A DNA stretch of 64,000 nucleotides from the NCBI RefSeq assembly GCF_010015585.1, contig NW_022985067.1:815185-879184 (forward strand), read 5' to 3'. Under the pieces are notes generated by a model, which saw nothing but the letters and a program-made list of their open reading frames with translations, had not been told where the DNA came from and ran no database searches. This DNA comes from Eremomyces bilateralis CBS 781.70 (Eukaryota > Ascomycota > Dothideomycetes > Eremomycetales > Eremomycetaceae). The translations under genes were made by a program, and so were the position numbers. Position 1 is the stretch's first letter. Each line of letters begins with the position of its first letter. Shown in pieces: positions 52,668-63,649 of this stretch.

Positions 52668-53171
52668 TCACCGCGCCTTTGGACTCCGCCGCTGAATCTT
52701 CGGATCCGGCCGATCCCCATCCGTCGGCGGCTCCCCTCCCTGCGCTTTCCAGTCTAACAGCTCCGTCCTCCTCTTCTGAAACATCTCCTTCTCGCTCGCG
52801 GTCGGCAGAGGCGAGGTATGAAACGAGAGGAACCCGACATCGATCTTCTCCCGCCCTTTCGCCGGGTGGATGAACCGCGCATGCACCGAGCGCGACACCG
52901 GCGGCCGAAACAAATATTTCACCTCGACCTGCACATCGCAAGTTAACGGTGTTCTCTTCTCTTCTCTCCGCGTCGGATGGAAGGCTCATACCAGTCGCGC
53001 ATAGAGGATCCCCCAGCGATCGCACTCCCAGTCTATCAGCCCGTCGTCGCGCACTTCACCTTCCGGGACCCAGCCGGCCATGATGGCTTGTTCGGAGATT
53101 TCCCTCCAGAGGCGCGCGCGCCAGGCAGGGAAGTCGGGGGATGAGAGACACTTGAGAAGCTTCTGCTCCAT
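52668..53171 (-). CDS. Unrecognised protein, two exons, start uncertain
   Basis: Exon 1 runs to 52992 and exon 2 is 52928-52668 (intron 63 nt, GTATGA...GTGCAG). From the only ATG in frame (53171) the product is 146 residues: MEQKLLKCLSSPDFPAWRAR, then AGWVPEGEVRDDGLIDWECD, then VEVKYLFRPPVSRSVHARF and FLSFHTSPLPTASEKEMFQK, ending in a charged tail. The frame is open for about 75 codons upstream to 53394 without an ATG, with plausible coding composition (SIVPYFPAPRPDTHSRSS), so an upstream first exon is likely missing from this model. No known family recognised. Confidence 0.55.
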
Positions 53172-54580
53172 CCCGAAGCGGCGGGGTCGAGGGGGGATTC
53201 GTCGCGGAAGATGGGTGTCCCGGATCACGGGTCGATGAACATGCGGTCGAAGCTGGGCCAAGAGATATACCGAGTCGCCTTGGACACTCGACCTAGAGTG
53301 CGTATCAGGACGGGGAGCCGGGAAGTAAGGAACTATGCTAGGAGCGCTCAAGCAATCCCCCGGGATCGGTTGAGCGGAAACGCTTGATGAGGATAAAAGG
53401 TATTAATACTAATACTGGATTAATGGCACAGTGACACGAGTTGAAGAAGAGGTACATCAAGTACTATCCAGATTTCAGGACAATAGGAACAAGGGACAAT
53501 GGGCAGCCTTGAAACAGACGAGATCTGATGTTGTATTCGGTAACACCGATGACAAACGAATAAGGCTCCCGAGTTGTTGCCTTATGGCCTGATCATCGTG
53601 TTCGCTGGCCGAGCCCCACTTCGTCAATGTCACTGCATGATGCAGCACTGCAGTCTGCAGGCAGCCTTATCCGAGCCTGATCTGAGCGATCTGAGCGATC
53701 TGATGCATGGATGGGCAAATGACAAGCATCCAACACCCCATTTTAATTGACGGGAATCTATCAAGTAACAGCCGTCAAATGGGAACACATTCATTTTCGG
53801 ATATAAAAACCACGAAACAAGGGTTACCCAGCGCTGTGCATATTTATGGCAGATTCCCCTCCAGTGTGCATGTCCATTTGCTGCACACGGATCTCATCGT
53901 CCTCAAATGCTGGACGCATCTCTGATCTCTGCCATCTGCATCCGCTGGTGATGTGCAGTCAGTGCGGATCAGTGATGGCATTTAGCATGGGGGGGAAGGA
54001 AGGACGGCCATGTGTGCCGTCTACCATCTGCTGTCAGTGTCGAGTTATGTTTTCATATGAAGGTTCGCAATCCCCCAAAGCTTCTTGCTTTTTCGCCACT
54101 GCGGCTTTGGACCCTCCTTGCTGTTTGGGGGGCGTCTCAGTGACTGGCTGAGTCGCCTGCTTTTGGCGGCTTTTAACGATACCTGTGGAATGCCACAATG
54201 CACATACACCATTCAAGTGAAGCAGTTTACGATCCCCGTGTAACCTGAGCAATCCATTGTTGTCCACATTGGAACCGTCGGTCCTTTGTCGGTCTTTCTG
54301 TTTCATCGAGCTGGTGAATATGATGGTGGAACCGAGAGTGCAATGAAGGAATGTGAGTGGAGGTGCCATGCGTTTGGGACATGCCAGGGCTATATGAAGG
54401 TCGCGTGTGCCTTCCAAACGAGCTACTCCAATGTGACTTGTGAAAGTTGTCAGAAAAGCACGATGTCTGCCTGAGCATCACGATTTCGAGCTGTGTCCGT
54501 CGACTTGATCCTTAAGTAATCTGGCTCTGAGCAGATGGTTTACCCCAAATCCTTGAAACCCAATCACCTTGTTGCCCGAC
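53172..54580. other. Intergenic, possibly with an unplaced 5' exon
   Basis: About 1.4 kb. The first 220 nt (53172-53394) may belong to an upstream exon of the minus-strand gene. The remainder has only short overlapping frames without domain support. A small GATCTGAGC tandem run lies at about 53681-53702. Confidence 0.4.
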
Positions 54581-56303
54581 ATGCTCCTGTCCCTCTTCGC
54601 TCCCCCGGAGGGTAAGATTTCCATTCCCAGCCTCATCGTTAGCGTCCCCGTCTGCTCCCTTGTCCTCTGGATCGTCTACTGCCGTACCTTACATCCCCTC
54701 GCAAAATATCCCGGTCCGTTCCTCGCCTCGTTTTCTCGGATCTGGCAGTTATACCGTGTCTTTCAAGGGGACATGGACGTCGCGCACCGAGACCTCCACC
54801 ATCGGTACGGGCCGGTGATTCGTATCGCGTACGACGAGGTATCAATATCAGATGCTAGTGCGATAAAAGATATTTACAGTGCTGCGGACGTCTTTGCCAA
54901 AACAGACTTCTATACCCTGTTGCGGCCGCCATTTGCACGGTATCCCGATCACTTCAGCAGCACGGACGAGAAAGTCCATGGCCAGCGTAGGAGGATTGTC
55001 AATTCGCTGTACTCTATGACCAGTGTTATGGAGTCCGAAGGATGTATCGACCAGGTTTCCGAGCTCTTTCTGCGCCGAATGGATGATTTGGCGGGGGAAG
55101 GGAAATTCTTCGACCTTGCAACGTGGTTTCAATTCTACGCTTTCGAGGTCATAGGTGTGCTCTATTTCAACAAGATGTTCGGCAACCTAGAAAACGGGTG
55201 GGATGTTAGCGGTGTCACCACGGCGCTGGACACACTATTGCCCATTCACTTCGCGTCGTGCTTCGTGCAACGGTATCTGCGACCGGTATTCCTACTTCCC
55301 GGATCATTGTTTTCCAGAGTTCGAGGGGCGATCCGAGGTCTTTCCAAGCTCCGTGACGCTTCCCTGGCGTGCGTTGCCGAAAGGAAAAATCTGGTTCAGG
55401 ATGGAAGGAAAACCAGAGCGGATATTCTCGACAAAATGTTCCGGATCTACGAAGAGCGAGGCAAGGAGCTGGACTACAACGTCATAGACGTCGAGGTGGA
55501 AATCTATGCTGCACTGTAAGTCTCTATCTCAATAGGGGAGAGAACGACTTACTAGAACTACGATGCTAAACGCTGATAGGTTTGCCGGAAGCGACACCAC
55601 AGCTATCTCTCTCACCGCCATAATCTATCACCTGATGAAACACCCCAACGCGTACGATAAGTTGGTGGAAGAGATCGACAAGGCCACGGACGCCGGCATC
55701 CTCTCGCAGCCCAACATTCGTCACGAAGAAGCCATGAAGCTCCCTTACCTGGACGCCTGTTGCAAGGAAGCAATGCGGCTCCATCCAGGCATTGGTTGGA
55801 CCGTACCTCGATACGTCCCCAAAGGTGGGAGAACCATTGTAGGTCAATGGTTCGACGAGGGAATAAGAGTCGGCATCAACCCTGCCGTTACGCATTTCGA
55901 CAGGTCGGTCTTTGGCGAGGATGCGGATCAATTCAACCCGGATCGCTGGTTCCGTGGAGATTCGGTCAATATGGAGAAACACATGCTGGTGGTAAGTGAC
56001 ACATTGCGACCCCTTGCCGACCTGATAAGCGCAAGGCTGATTTCACTACCGTAGTTTGGCGCCGGTCCTAGAACATGCATTGCGAAGAACGTAAGACATC
56101 ATGAACCGGCTCTTTTGACTGGATTCTGGCGCTTAACGACCTGTTAGATCGCTTTGGCTGAGATTCGCAAACTCATTCCGCAGCTCTTGCGTGCCTATCA
56201 GTTGGAGATGGTGGACCCAGGGAAGGAGTGGAAGAGGGCCAACATCTGGTTTAATCGGGTGTCTGGCGTGGAAGTGAGGGCTTCAAAGAGGAGTACATCG
56301 TAA
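54581..56303 (+). CDS. Cytochrome P450 monooxygenase
   Basis: Four exons: 54581-55515, 55580-55991, 56055-56090 and 56148-56303, with introns of 64, 63 and 57 nt, giving 512 residues. An N-terminal membrane anchor (about residues 15-36, IPSLIVSVPVCSLVLWIVYC) precedes the proline-rich hinge. Helix I carries FAGSDTTA (from F313), helix K gives KEAMRLHP (ExxR), PDRWF is the meander segment, and the haem loop is F450-G-A-G-P-R-T-C457, followed by IAKNIALAEI. Exon 3 is only 36 nt and encodes exactly the haem-binding loop. The layout resembles pisatin-demethylase-like fungal P450s. Substrate unknown; no secondary-metabolite backbone enzyme lies in the window. Confidence 0.93.
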
Positions 56304-57138
56304 CAAGGTGAGTCGCTGGGTGTTCACTGTTTATACTCTTGAAAGTCAAACTTCAACTTCCAGGCGTCGGTTACCTGTATTGTTTGACAAGATCTGATCT
56401 GATGTTGATCAATCAATCGATCAGATCATACCAAATGGATCAATGAAACCAGGAGGCCAATCTATGTTAGCCTTGTTGCCTGAAGAGGCGATAACCACCC
56501 GTTCATAACTTAATTCTGGCGCCTCCGCTCACTCCCGCTGCGCGGAATAATACTTTAATGAAACTTGAAACGATTGAAATCCCAAGTCTAGAATTTCCCC
56601 GCAAGTGGTTCAAATCTCCGTGGTTCAAACGACCCAAGAAAACAAAAACGTCCCTGCAATTCAGCGTGACGAGTTACAGTGTGTCTAGCTCTGGAAAACG
56701 GGATTAGGGACGCACTAGATGCAAGCCGTCGTCGGGCTTCGCCTTGACATATGTCGATCTTCCGCAACGGTTCCCTGGAGATGATCCACTCACATTCCCG
56801 ACCCATATCTCGAGGGAGTAGATGGTGGTCTAAGGTCTTGTCGATTAACTAAATTCGAGATTTCCATCACTCTCCCTGCCAATTCTGGGTGATGATCAGC
56901 ATCGCGACGATGGCTTCGGGAGCGGGTCATAGCTACCCACTCACAGACCCATTGTCATGTTCGTGGCCGTCTCTCGGGGTCTACCGATATCTCCTATTGT
57001 TACCGTGGCGTCGGCCGTGTACGGTAGGTTGCTGACGATCAGTGTATAAATACTCCTGGGGAGAATCATTTCCAGATTCTGTGATAAACTCACATTATCC
57101 CAAACAGATTATAGATACCGCTTGCGTAGAATCTGACA
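56304..57138. other. Intergenic
   Basis: 835 nt, AT-rich, with no coding frame of interest. It holds the P450 3' flank and the promoter of the secreted M15-like gene. Confidence 0.5.
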
Positions 57139-57712
57139 ATGAAGGTTAGTCCCTGTTGCAGCGTCGAAGATTTCCATCACTGACACGATACAGTTCACAT
57201 CCATCTTCTTCAGCCTCGCCGGCATCTCCCTCATCCAGGCCGCGGCCGTCGAGAAGCGCACCGGGTCCGCCCTCACCCAAGCCGTAGCGCAATCCCGCCT
57301 GGAAGCCGCCGGCATCTCTTCCTCCTCCACGGGCGACTGCACCGACAAGACCGTTAAAACATGTACCTCGTACGACGGGCTACTATCAGGCACCGTTGCT
57401 GGCGCGATTACCCTGAAAGGCGCATGCGCCTGCACGCTCATCATCACGGGCGGCACCGAGACGGGGCATGCGAGCGGCACGTATAGCCACGCAAACGGGT
57501 ACAAGCTGGATATCGGGAAGAACACCGCGTTGAACTCGTATGTGACGGGCACCTTCACGCAGATCGCAGATCGTGGGGATGGATACCCGCAGTGGAAGGC
57601 GGCTTCGGGGAACATTTACTGCGTAAGTTCTATCGGCGCTCTGAGTTGGGGGTTTGATCAGCTAACGTGCCATTAGGATGAGGGCAGCCACTGGGATATT
57701 ACTTACTATTGA
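57139..57712 (+). CDS. Small secreted protein with M15 (D-Ala-D-Ala carboxypeptidase-like) zinc motif
   Basis: Three exons: 57139-57144 (only ATG AAG), 57194-57622 and 57677-57712, with introns of 49 and 54 nt, giving 156 residues. Because the first exon is two codons long, no long ORF starts here; the longest frame across it is antisense. The signal peptide is MKFTSIFFSLAGISLIQA, then a KR (23-24) Kex2-like site. The mature part contains five Cys (51, 59, 80, 82, 145) and the motif GHASGTYSHANGYKLD, which fits the SxHxxGxxxD zinc-site signature of M15/VanX-type peptidases (S100, H101, D108; H94 just before). A further His in DEGSHWD (H150) may be the third ligand. Fungal secreted proteins of this type are often candidate effectors or wall-active enzymes. 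Confidence 0.78.
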
Positions 57713-58334
57713 GTTGATAGTTGAAGTGGTATAATTTATTGGATAGGGCTAGACATACCATTAGCATTGTACCATGAACCATTTCTTGACCGTCATTGTG
57801 ATACTGCATTTTCATGATCCAGGGAGGAGTGTGCTCTCCTTGTAGTGGACAATGGATATTGGTGACCTGCAGCATCCAACTGCCCTGGTGCAGTTCCAAC
57901 ATGATTGTAAACAACCTTCTGACGAACAGAAGTATCCACATTTATCGATTTGTCTCATCTGATTTCAAATTTCCCGTCTCATATTCTTTGGACATTCCCG
58001 CGAATTTCCCCATCCGGCTGGAGATCATAGCTAAGAGTGATCTGTGGACTGTGATCATCGCAAGGCTGCAAGGGTCCAAGATGTTCCCTGCCTTAGAAAT
58101 CCAGGCATCAAAACTCAGCATTACATCACTCCATTGATGTCATTCAGAAGGATTGTCGTGCAAGTTGTGCAAGTTGTCTCGACCTGTTCACGTCTTAATT
58201 CACAATTTCACCTTTGTCGCAAACAATTCTAACCTCCTAATTGATCTTATTGGGTTTCCCTTTTCGAAATAAGGCAAAGAAGGATTTGCGGAATTCACAT
58301 CAACTCTTGACCAAAGTGTACAGGACGGTCCACA
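57713..58334. other. Intergenic
   Basis: 622 nt between co-directional genes, with no additional gene seen. Confidence 0.5.
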
Positions 58335-59568
58335 ATGCCTACTACACGAGCAGCGGCTCGCAAGAGCAATGGCAACGAGGAGCGGGCCAAGGATGGTTTG
58401 GTGGCCAAGCCTGGCGACAAGCACAAGACCACTGCTCCCCAGCGATCGCCAAAGAAACGCAAGGTCGAAGACTCGACTGAAGCTTCCAATGGTCGGGGTG
58501 AGCCTCGAGAAGAGAAAGCAGATGAGAAGAGTGAGGAGACCGAGACTCCTAAAGATGAAGAACCCACGACCCAAGGCCACGGAAATTCTCAAGAAGAAGA
58601 GGAGAAGAAACCTGCAGCGGGGAGTGGGGGATCCAAGGGGTTGAACGGAACTGGAGAGACGAAGTCGAGCGCTATTGGCAAGGAGTCTGGCCGCACCTCG
58701 TCTATCGTTGTAGAGAAAGGCATCATCTACTTCTTCATCCGTGGTCGCGTCAATGTTCCGGATCCTCACAGCGTCACCGACATCCAAAGGACCTACTTCG
58801 TTTTGCGCCCTCTCCCTGACGATGCGAAATTGAAGGATGGAGTCATTCCGGAAGGCAAGAACGCTCGTCTGATCGCTTTGCCGAAGAAGAAATTTCCAAA
58901 TAGCCATAGAGATAGATTCATGGCTTTCGTTGAGAAATCCAAGGCGTCCATGGCCGAGCTGAAGGACACATTCTTCGTCGGAGCCGAGAAGGAGACCGAA
59001 ACTCGGGGCACGCAAGAAATCCCGCCTGTCACGGCGATAGGAGAAGGCATCTATGCGGTCACCCTGACAGGCCGCACCTCGCACTTAGCATATGTCTTGA
59101 CCATCCCCACTGAAATCAGCGAGGTCCAAACGAGTCTCGGCCTCCAAGAAAAAGGGAGTTTCGTCCTCTCGCTCAAGAACCCCGAGGGCGGTGGTCCCTC
59201 TTCCGCGCAACTCCCCGCGAAGCCCGATTTCCCCCATGAAATCATGGAGGAGTTCCGAGGACGGAAGTGGTTGCCTGTAGGAAGGCCGGAACATCTCGAC
59301 TATTCGAACTCGCAAGTTCTGCTCATCGGGGAAGGGAAGGATAGCTTTGCAGGGGCGATACCAACGAATGGGGAGTACCAGACGGCGGAGGATGAAATTC
59401 TCCGGTTGGATGAGGAGGAGGAAGCGAGAATCGAGCATTTGAATGGTATGGCTCCTCTTCTTTAGTGGTGCATCGAAGCTAACTTGGGCTGGGATAGGCG
59501 ACGACACTATCTTCGACGACTTGCATGTGAGCAAACAGGAATTCCCAGCGCTCAAATCCACTTGGTAA
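58335..59568 (+). CDS. Charged, probably nuclear conserved fungal protein
   Basis: Two exons, 58335-59445 and 59498-59568 (intron 52 nt), 393 residues. It starts MPTTRAAARKSNGNEERAK, with a basic signal KKRKVEDS and an acidic Glu-rich linker to about residue 130. A conserved globular region then begins at EKGIIYFFIRGRVNVPDPHS and continues through RTYFVLRPLPDDAKLKDGV, AVTLTGRTSHLAYVLTIP and GSFVLSLKNPEGGGPSSAQL to LDYSNSQVLLIGEG. The short second exon adds DDTIFDDLHVSKQEFPALKS. I recall Aspergillus relatives labelled 'BTB domain transcription factor', but no BTB fold is evident, so that name should not be taken as evidence of function. Confidence 0.78.
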
Positions 59569-60423
59569 TTTGGTATTGGCGCCTGAGGTGCTCCTGTCGA
59601 TGGGTACGGTAGCGAAAACTGCGATGGTATTGATTAGTAGAGCGACGAAGCGGCAGAGTCAGCGGCTCTTGTATAGCTCATCAGGCCTCGCGATAGATAT
59701 ACGTGTGGTTACAAGCGGTTGTTCTTAATAGCAATGAAAGAAATGGAAGGCATTTCATTAGCCTATGTGTTGGAGATAGTTATTCGAACTAGAGGTGCAG
59801 TTGTTAAGAGAGCACCTTGATGGAAGTTCTGAAGCTGGGCCGCTCATGGTGACGCGTTAGGGCACAAAGGGGCGTGCACGAGAGCATTCTCACGAGTGGT
59901 GACGAGTCACGACGCGTTGGCACTCCAAACTTGAATCTTTCACATCAAGGGCGACCTCTTGAGTTCTTCTCGTTACGGACATCCGGAGCGGCTTCACCAA
60001 GATGACACGTTTTATTGAGACGAGATGATTATAGTTGGCAAGTGGCAATATCATGTTGATAGAACGCTTACGCATTGGTTATAACTATGAAAGGGATATT
60101 TTGACAAATCAGAAACCATGCGTGATGATACTCAGTTCTATGGCGCTTAAGATGAGCCCTAAGTTAGTTGCTTGACAAACTAAATTTCCCTCAATCCGGG
60201 AGACCTGCCTAGCTAAATTTGAGAGTTTATACCGATACCGCTATGGTATCGGTATAGCAACTCTTGGTCCTTATGCGAGGTAAAGTCTAATGCAAGGAAC
60301 AGTTAGGCGTTTTTGCCCCCTGGATGTATCTTTTAGGACAATAGAATTCTTGATACTTTGACATTGGACGGCCGATACCAATTTTTTTCGTTCGACACTG
60401 AGACATCCCCTAATTCTGTCGAT
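59569..60423. other. Intergenic, promoter of the metallo-beta-lactamase gene
   Basis: 855 nt. It holds a perfect 12-bp inverted repeat (60228-60256) described separately. No coding frame is convincing. Confidence 0.5.
60228..60256. promoter_or_regulatory. Perfect 12-bp inverted repeat, candidate operator
   Basis: TATACCGATACC at 60228-60239 and its exact reverse complement GGTATCGGTATA at 60245-60256 are separated by GCTAT. The site lies 168 nt before the ATG of the metallo-beta-lactamase gene. A single half-site CCGATACC recurs at 60372-60379, still upstream of the start. Arm length and position suit a dimeric regulator or an RNA hairpin. Confidence 0.55.
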
Positions 60424-61433
60424 ATGAGGGAACCTACGACCTGCTTTGTAGCGGAGCGACTCAATTCGACGACATTCAAAATCGTTGAGGAGGATCAATA
60501 TCTCGAGTATCCCCAGGTATTTGTCAAAATCTTGGATGAAACGCTGGTCATTGTGGACACGGGATGTGGAGGTGCGGCGAAAGGTCCGGATGTGGCCTTG
60601 ACCTCTCTACGAGAATATCTGGAGACCGTTCCCCTCGCGGATAATGGAAAGGAGCTGTTGAACCCGGGTGCAAGGCTGAGTTATACAGTAGTGTGCACGC
60701 ACTGTCACTTCGACCATATCGGTACCTCTCTCTTAAGCATTGAGGATGGAGTCTGGTCTGACATAAATAAAGGGGGGTTGAACAATTCGGTGATCATCCC
60801 AAATCGTTAATCTGCGCCAGTTCCTACGACCGCTCGTTTCTTTCTCCTGCGAATCTATCTAGGAACTCACTATGCGAGAACATTGGAATCAGGACACCAT
60901 TGTATAAGGTGTCGCATTGGCTAGGCGACGGCCAATTCCTCCAGCACAATTCCCACTCCCTTCCGCTGCAGGTGTTCCATACTCCAGGTCACACGCCAGA
61001 CGAACTGGCGGCCTGGGATCCGGACGAGCGCGTGCTGTTCATCGGTGACTCATTCTATGAATGGGTTCCGATTATCTTCCCCTCGCATGGGAATATGATC
61101 CGCTTCAGTGACTCCATCGGTAAGATGAAGCAGCTCATTGCGGGGTGGAATGCAGATGAGTCGAGCTCCCGGGTCAAAATCGCATGCGGACATGTTACTT
61201 ACTGCGCGGACGGAGAGGCGATACTAAATGACGTGGATGAGTTCTTGTGGCTTGTGGTTACTGGCGCCGTAAAGCCGAAACAGTCGGAAGAGTCCAGAGG
61301 CGAGATCTTTGACCTGTATGAAGGAGACGGTGGGAAGTACTCGATAAGGTGTCCTCGCAGATTAGTGGTCGATTTCCGTGCAGATGAAGAGGCAATGACG
61401 AAGCTGAAACGAAGAAATGGTCTCATTCTATAA
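60424..61433 (+). CDS. Metallo-beta-lactamase-fold hydrolase, with an apparent 1-nt frameshift
   Basis: Exon 1 (60424-60721) starts MREPTTCFVAERLNSTTFKI and carries VVCTHCHFDHIG (H93-x-H95-x-D97-H98, the metal-binding motif). A GTACCT donor and AAAG acceptor (60722-60772) lead into exon 2, ending at 61433, with LQVFHTPGHTPDELAAWDPD, LFIGDSFYEWVP and KIACGHVTYC supplying the further His/Asp positions. The two exons do not join in frame. A run of six G at 60772-60777 would need seven to give HFDHIGG-VEQFGDH, the order expected in the family. A sequencing undercall or a true inactivating deletion are both possible. With one added base the protein would be 319 residues, the size of fungal relatives of this fold. 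Substrate unknown. Confidence 0.7.
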
Positions 61434-61520
61434 ACCATGGATTGTTATTCTGTTCTTTCTTTGGGGTGCGAGCACTGCCCTTCCCGGTGTCTCATTTCCA
61501 GAGCTTTAGATCAACTGCCC

Positions 61521-63345
61521 TCAAGATGACGCATTTCGCATCCTCTGAGCTCTCCTCTCCTCGTGTCCGCTTATCTTCTTCCCCCAGAGATCTTTCCAGA
61601 CCCAAACCCCCACTATACCAACGATCACACCACCAAGATGTGCCGTCGTATTCATAGACTTCACGAAGAAGCCCATGACCTGATCGGCCGCGACAATTGT
61701 CGCAAGTAATCCCCAGGCAGGATATACTCCCGGCTCCTTGAAAAACAAACCCTCCAAGGACACCTGGAAAGGTGCGTAAGGGTCGAGCATGTGGAATGCG
61801 GCGAGGAAGGCAAAAACCGCGCCAGAAGCTCCCATGCTGAACACGTTAAACCGCGAGCGTAATGAATAGTAGTACAGAGATCCAAGGGAGGAGAGGACGC
61901 CCGCAGAGAGGAAGAGAGGGAGGACGAAGCCGCGATTGGTTGCGTCGTGTACTGTGCGTGAGAAACAGGTTAGTATTCTTCCGCACGCGAAGCCTTAAGA
62001 AGGGAAACATACATTGGGTGCCAAAATGCCACAAAATAAACATATTGCCGGCAAGATGGAAGAAACGCTGATGCGAGAACACGCTCAAGATCACGCTCGC
62101 GGCCCGCGGAGCCCCGGGCACTTCCACAAAATATTTGTTTAGGAGCCGCCAGAGTTCGGGACGTCTCCACGCAACGAATACGAGGACGTTGAGACCGATG
62201 ATAGGTAATAGCGTCGCAGCGCTGGGAGGAGTTTCGGGAAAGAGACGTTCGGATTGAGGGGCGGGCTCGTAGTAGTAGGCGAATGCAACGCTTCCACCGG
62301 TGATGAGAGCCGCGAGGACTGTGCTACTGAGCAATCTTCGTGTCTAGAGTTTGTTAGCTTCTGTGCGGTACATGAAGAAGAAGGGTTAGCTTACTCTTGA
62401 TTGATTGGGGGCTGCGGTGTCTTTGGTGAGAATCGCCTCCTCGTAGTATTTCTGCTTCTTGGCGTCCTTCTCAGGGTTCGCCTCTGTAACTCGCAATCAG
62501 CATTTATACTCTACTTCAGGACGACTGGGAGACTTACTTTTTACAGCCTCCCAAAACGTGAGCTGCTGACCACCATGTTCCGCCAAAGACGTGCTCTTCC
62601 CCTGCTCCAGAGCCTTCCGATTCTCTTCCTCCTCTCGCAACCTCTTTTCTTCCTGCTCCTTCTCCCACCTTTCTTCATTTCTCTGTCGTACCGCTTCCAG
62701 GACGCTCTTCTCCCGCCCCAACCCTTCAGGTAAGTCCTTCCGATCCTCCTCGACCACCTCTTCGGGCTTGTAGATACCCATACTCCTCGCCCGTTCCGTC
62801 AGCTCCTCCTCTTGATGCCTCGCCAGGTCATCCTCCGCGGACTCTAGCTCGCGAGCAAGCCATTCCTGCGCGTTTGCTTCCTCGTCCATCGGGTGTTGTT
62901 CGCGAAGCCAAGCTAAGGCTTGGAGGCCCACATCTTCGGGTATCTCTGGGAAATAGACGCCCTTTTCGACCAACGACCCATTGGTGCGGCGCAATTGTAG
63001 CTTATTCACCACACTCAAAGCGGTTTCCGCAGGTATCTCCGGGCCAAAAATGTCGTGCAGTGTCGAAGCCGGGGGTCGTATTAATGATGGGTCATCGAGC
63101 GGACTCTGGCTCGCCGCGGGCTCAGTCGGCGTCTTCTTCCGCCGTTTCAACCTCGAACTTGAGGATGTAAACACTCGCGAATTCCCATATGCTGGCCGCT
63201 GTGGTAGAAGCGCCTTCAACGGCCATCTCGAGGTGTGCGACGGGGGGAGCGCATATTGTCGCCAGCACGCTACGCTGGTGCGGCAGATCCAGGAAGGCTG
63301 CGGGATGCAGTGAGCTCGACACGCTATCGGCAGGACATGATTCAT
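61521..63345 (-). CDS. pcp1: Mitochondrial rhomboid protease (PCP1/RBD1 type)
   Basis: Four exons: 63345-62538, 62483-62395, 62343-62013 and 61951-61521, with introns of 54, 51 and 61 nt, giving 552 residues. The N-terminus (MNHVLPIACRAHCIPQPSWI) is basic and Cys-rich, as for a mitochondrial presequence. A long charged coiled-coil region (about residues 150-280, REEEENRKALEQGK) follows. The six-helix rhomboid core then shows WRRPELWRLLNKYFVEV, FFHLAGNMFILWHFGTQ, the nucleophile loop FSMGASGAVFAF (S452) and the catalytic His in TTAHLGG (H514). Mitochondrial rhomboids cleave inner-membrane substrates such as cytochrome c peroxidase and the dynamin Mgm1. The coiled-coil extension is longer than in the yeast enzyme. 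Confidence 0.9.
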
Positions 63346-63649
63346 TGTTTCTGGACCCAGCGGATGCCGAGCGTTTCAACCGTATCGAAAAATCGGGAGG
63401 GGACGAGATTCGTCGGATGCAAATGGGTTCGAAGTCTCAAGTATCGGATGGAAAATCCGACCAATCGGAGTCGATGTTCGCCGCATCATTCATCAGCTTC
63501 AAAGTCTTTACGAAATGCTCAATGAACATCACAATAAACCGACAAACCAGAAGATTTCCTACTCTTAACATAAACTCAAATCACCGAGAAGCCACGGCTC
63601 TATCCAACCCACTGAGTTTCCAACACCCCCACTCCGCAATCCTATCAGA
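63346..63649. promoter_or_regulatory. Divergent promoter of the rhomboid gene and the coiled-coil gene
   Basis: 304 nt between outward-facing starts. No feature beyond AT-rich tracts. Confidence 0.5.

Noticed and set aside
57109-57615. 168-codon minus-strand ORF over the M15-like gene
   Set aside because: Antisense shadow; the plus strand gives signal peptide, zinc motif and consistent splice sites.
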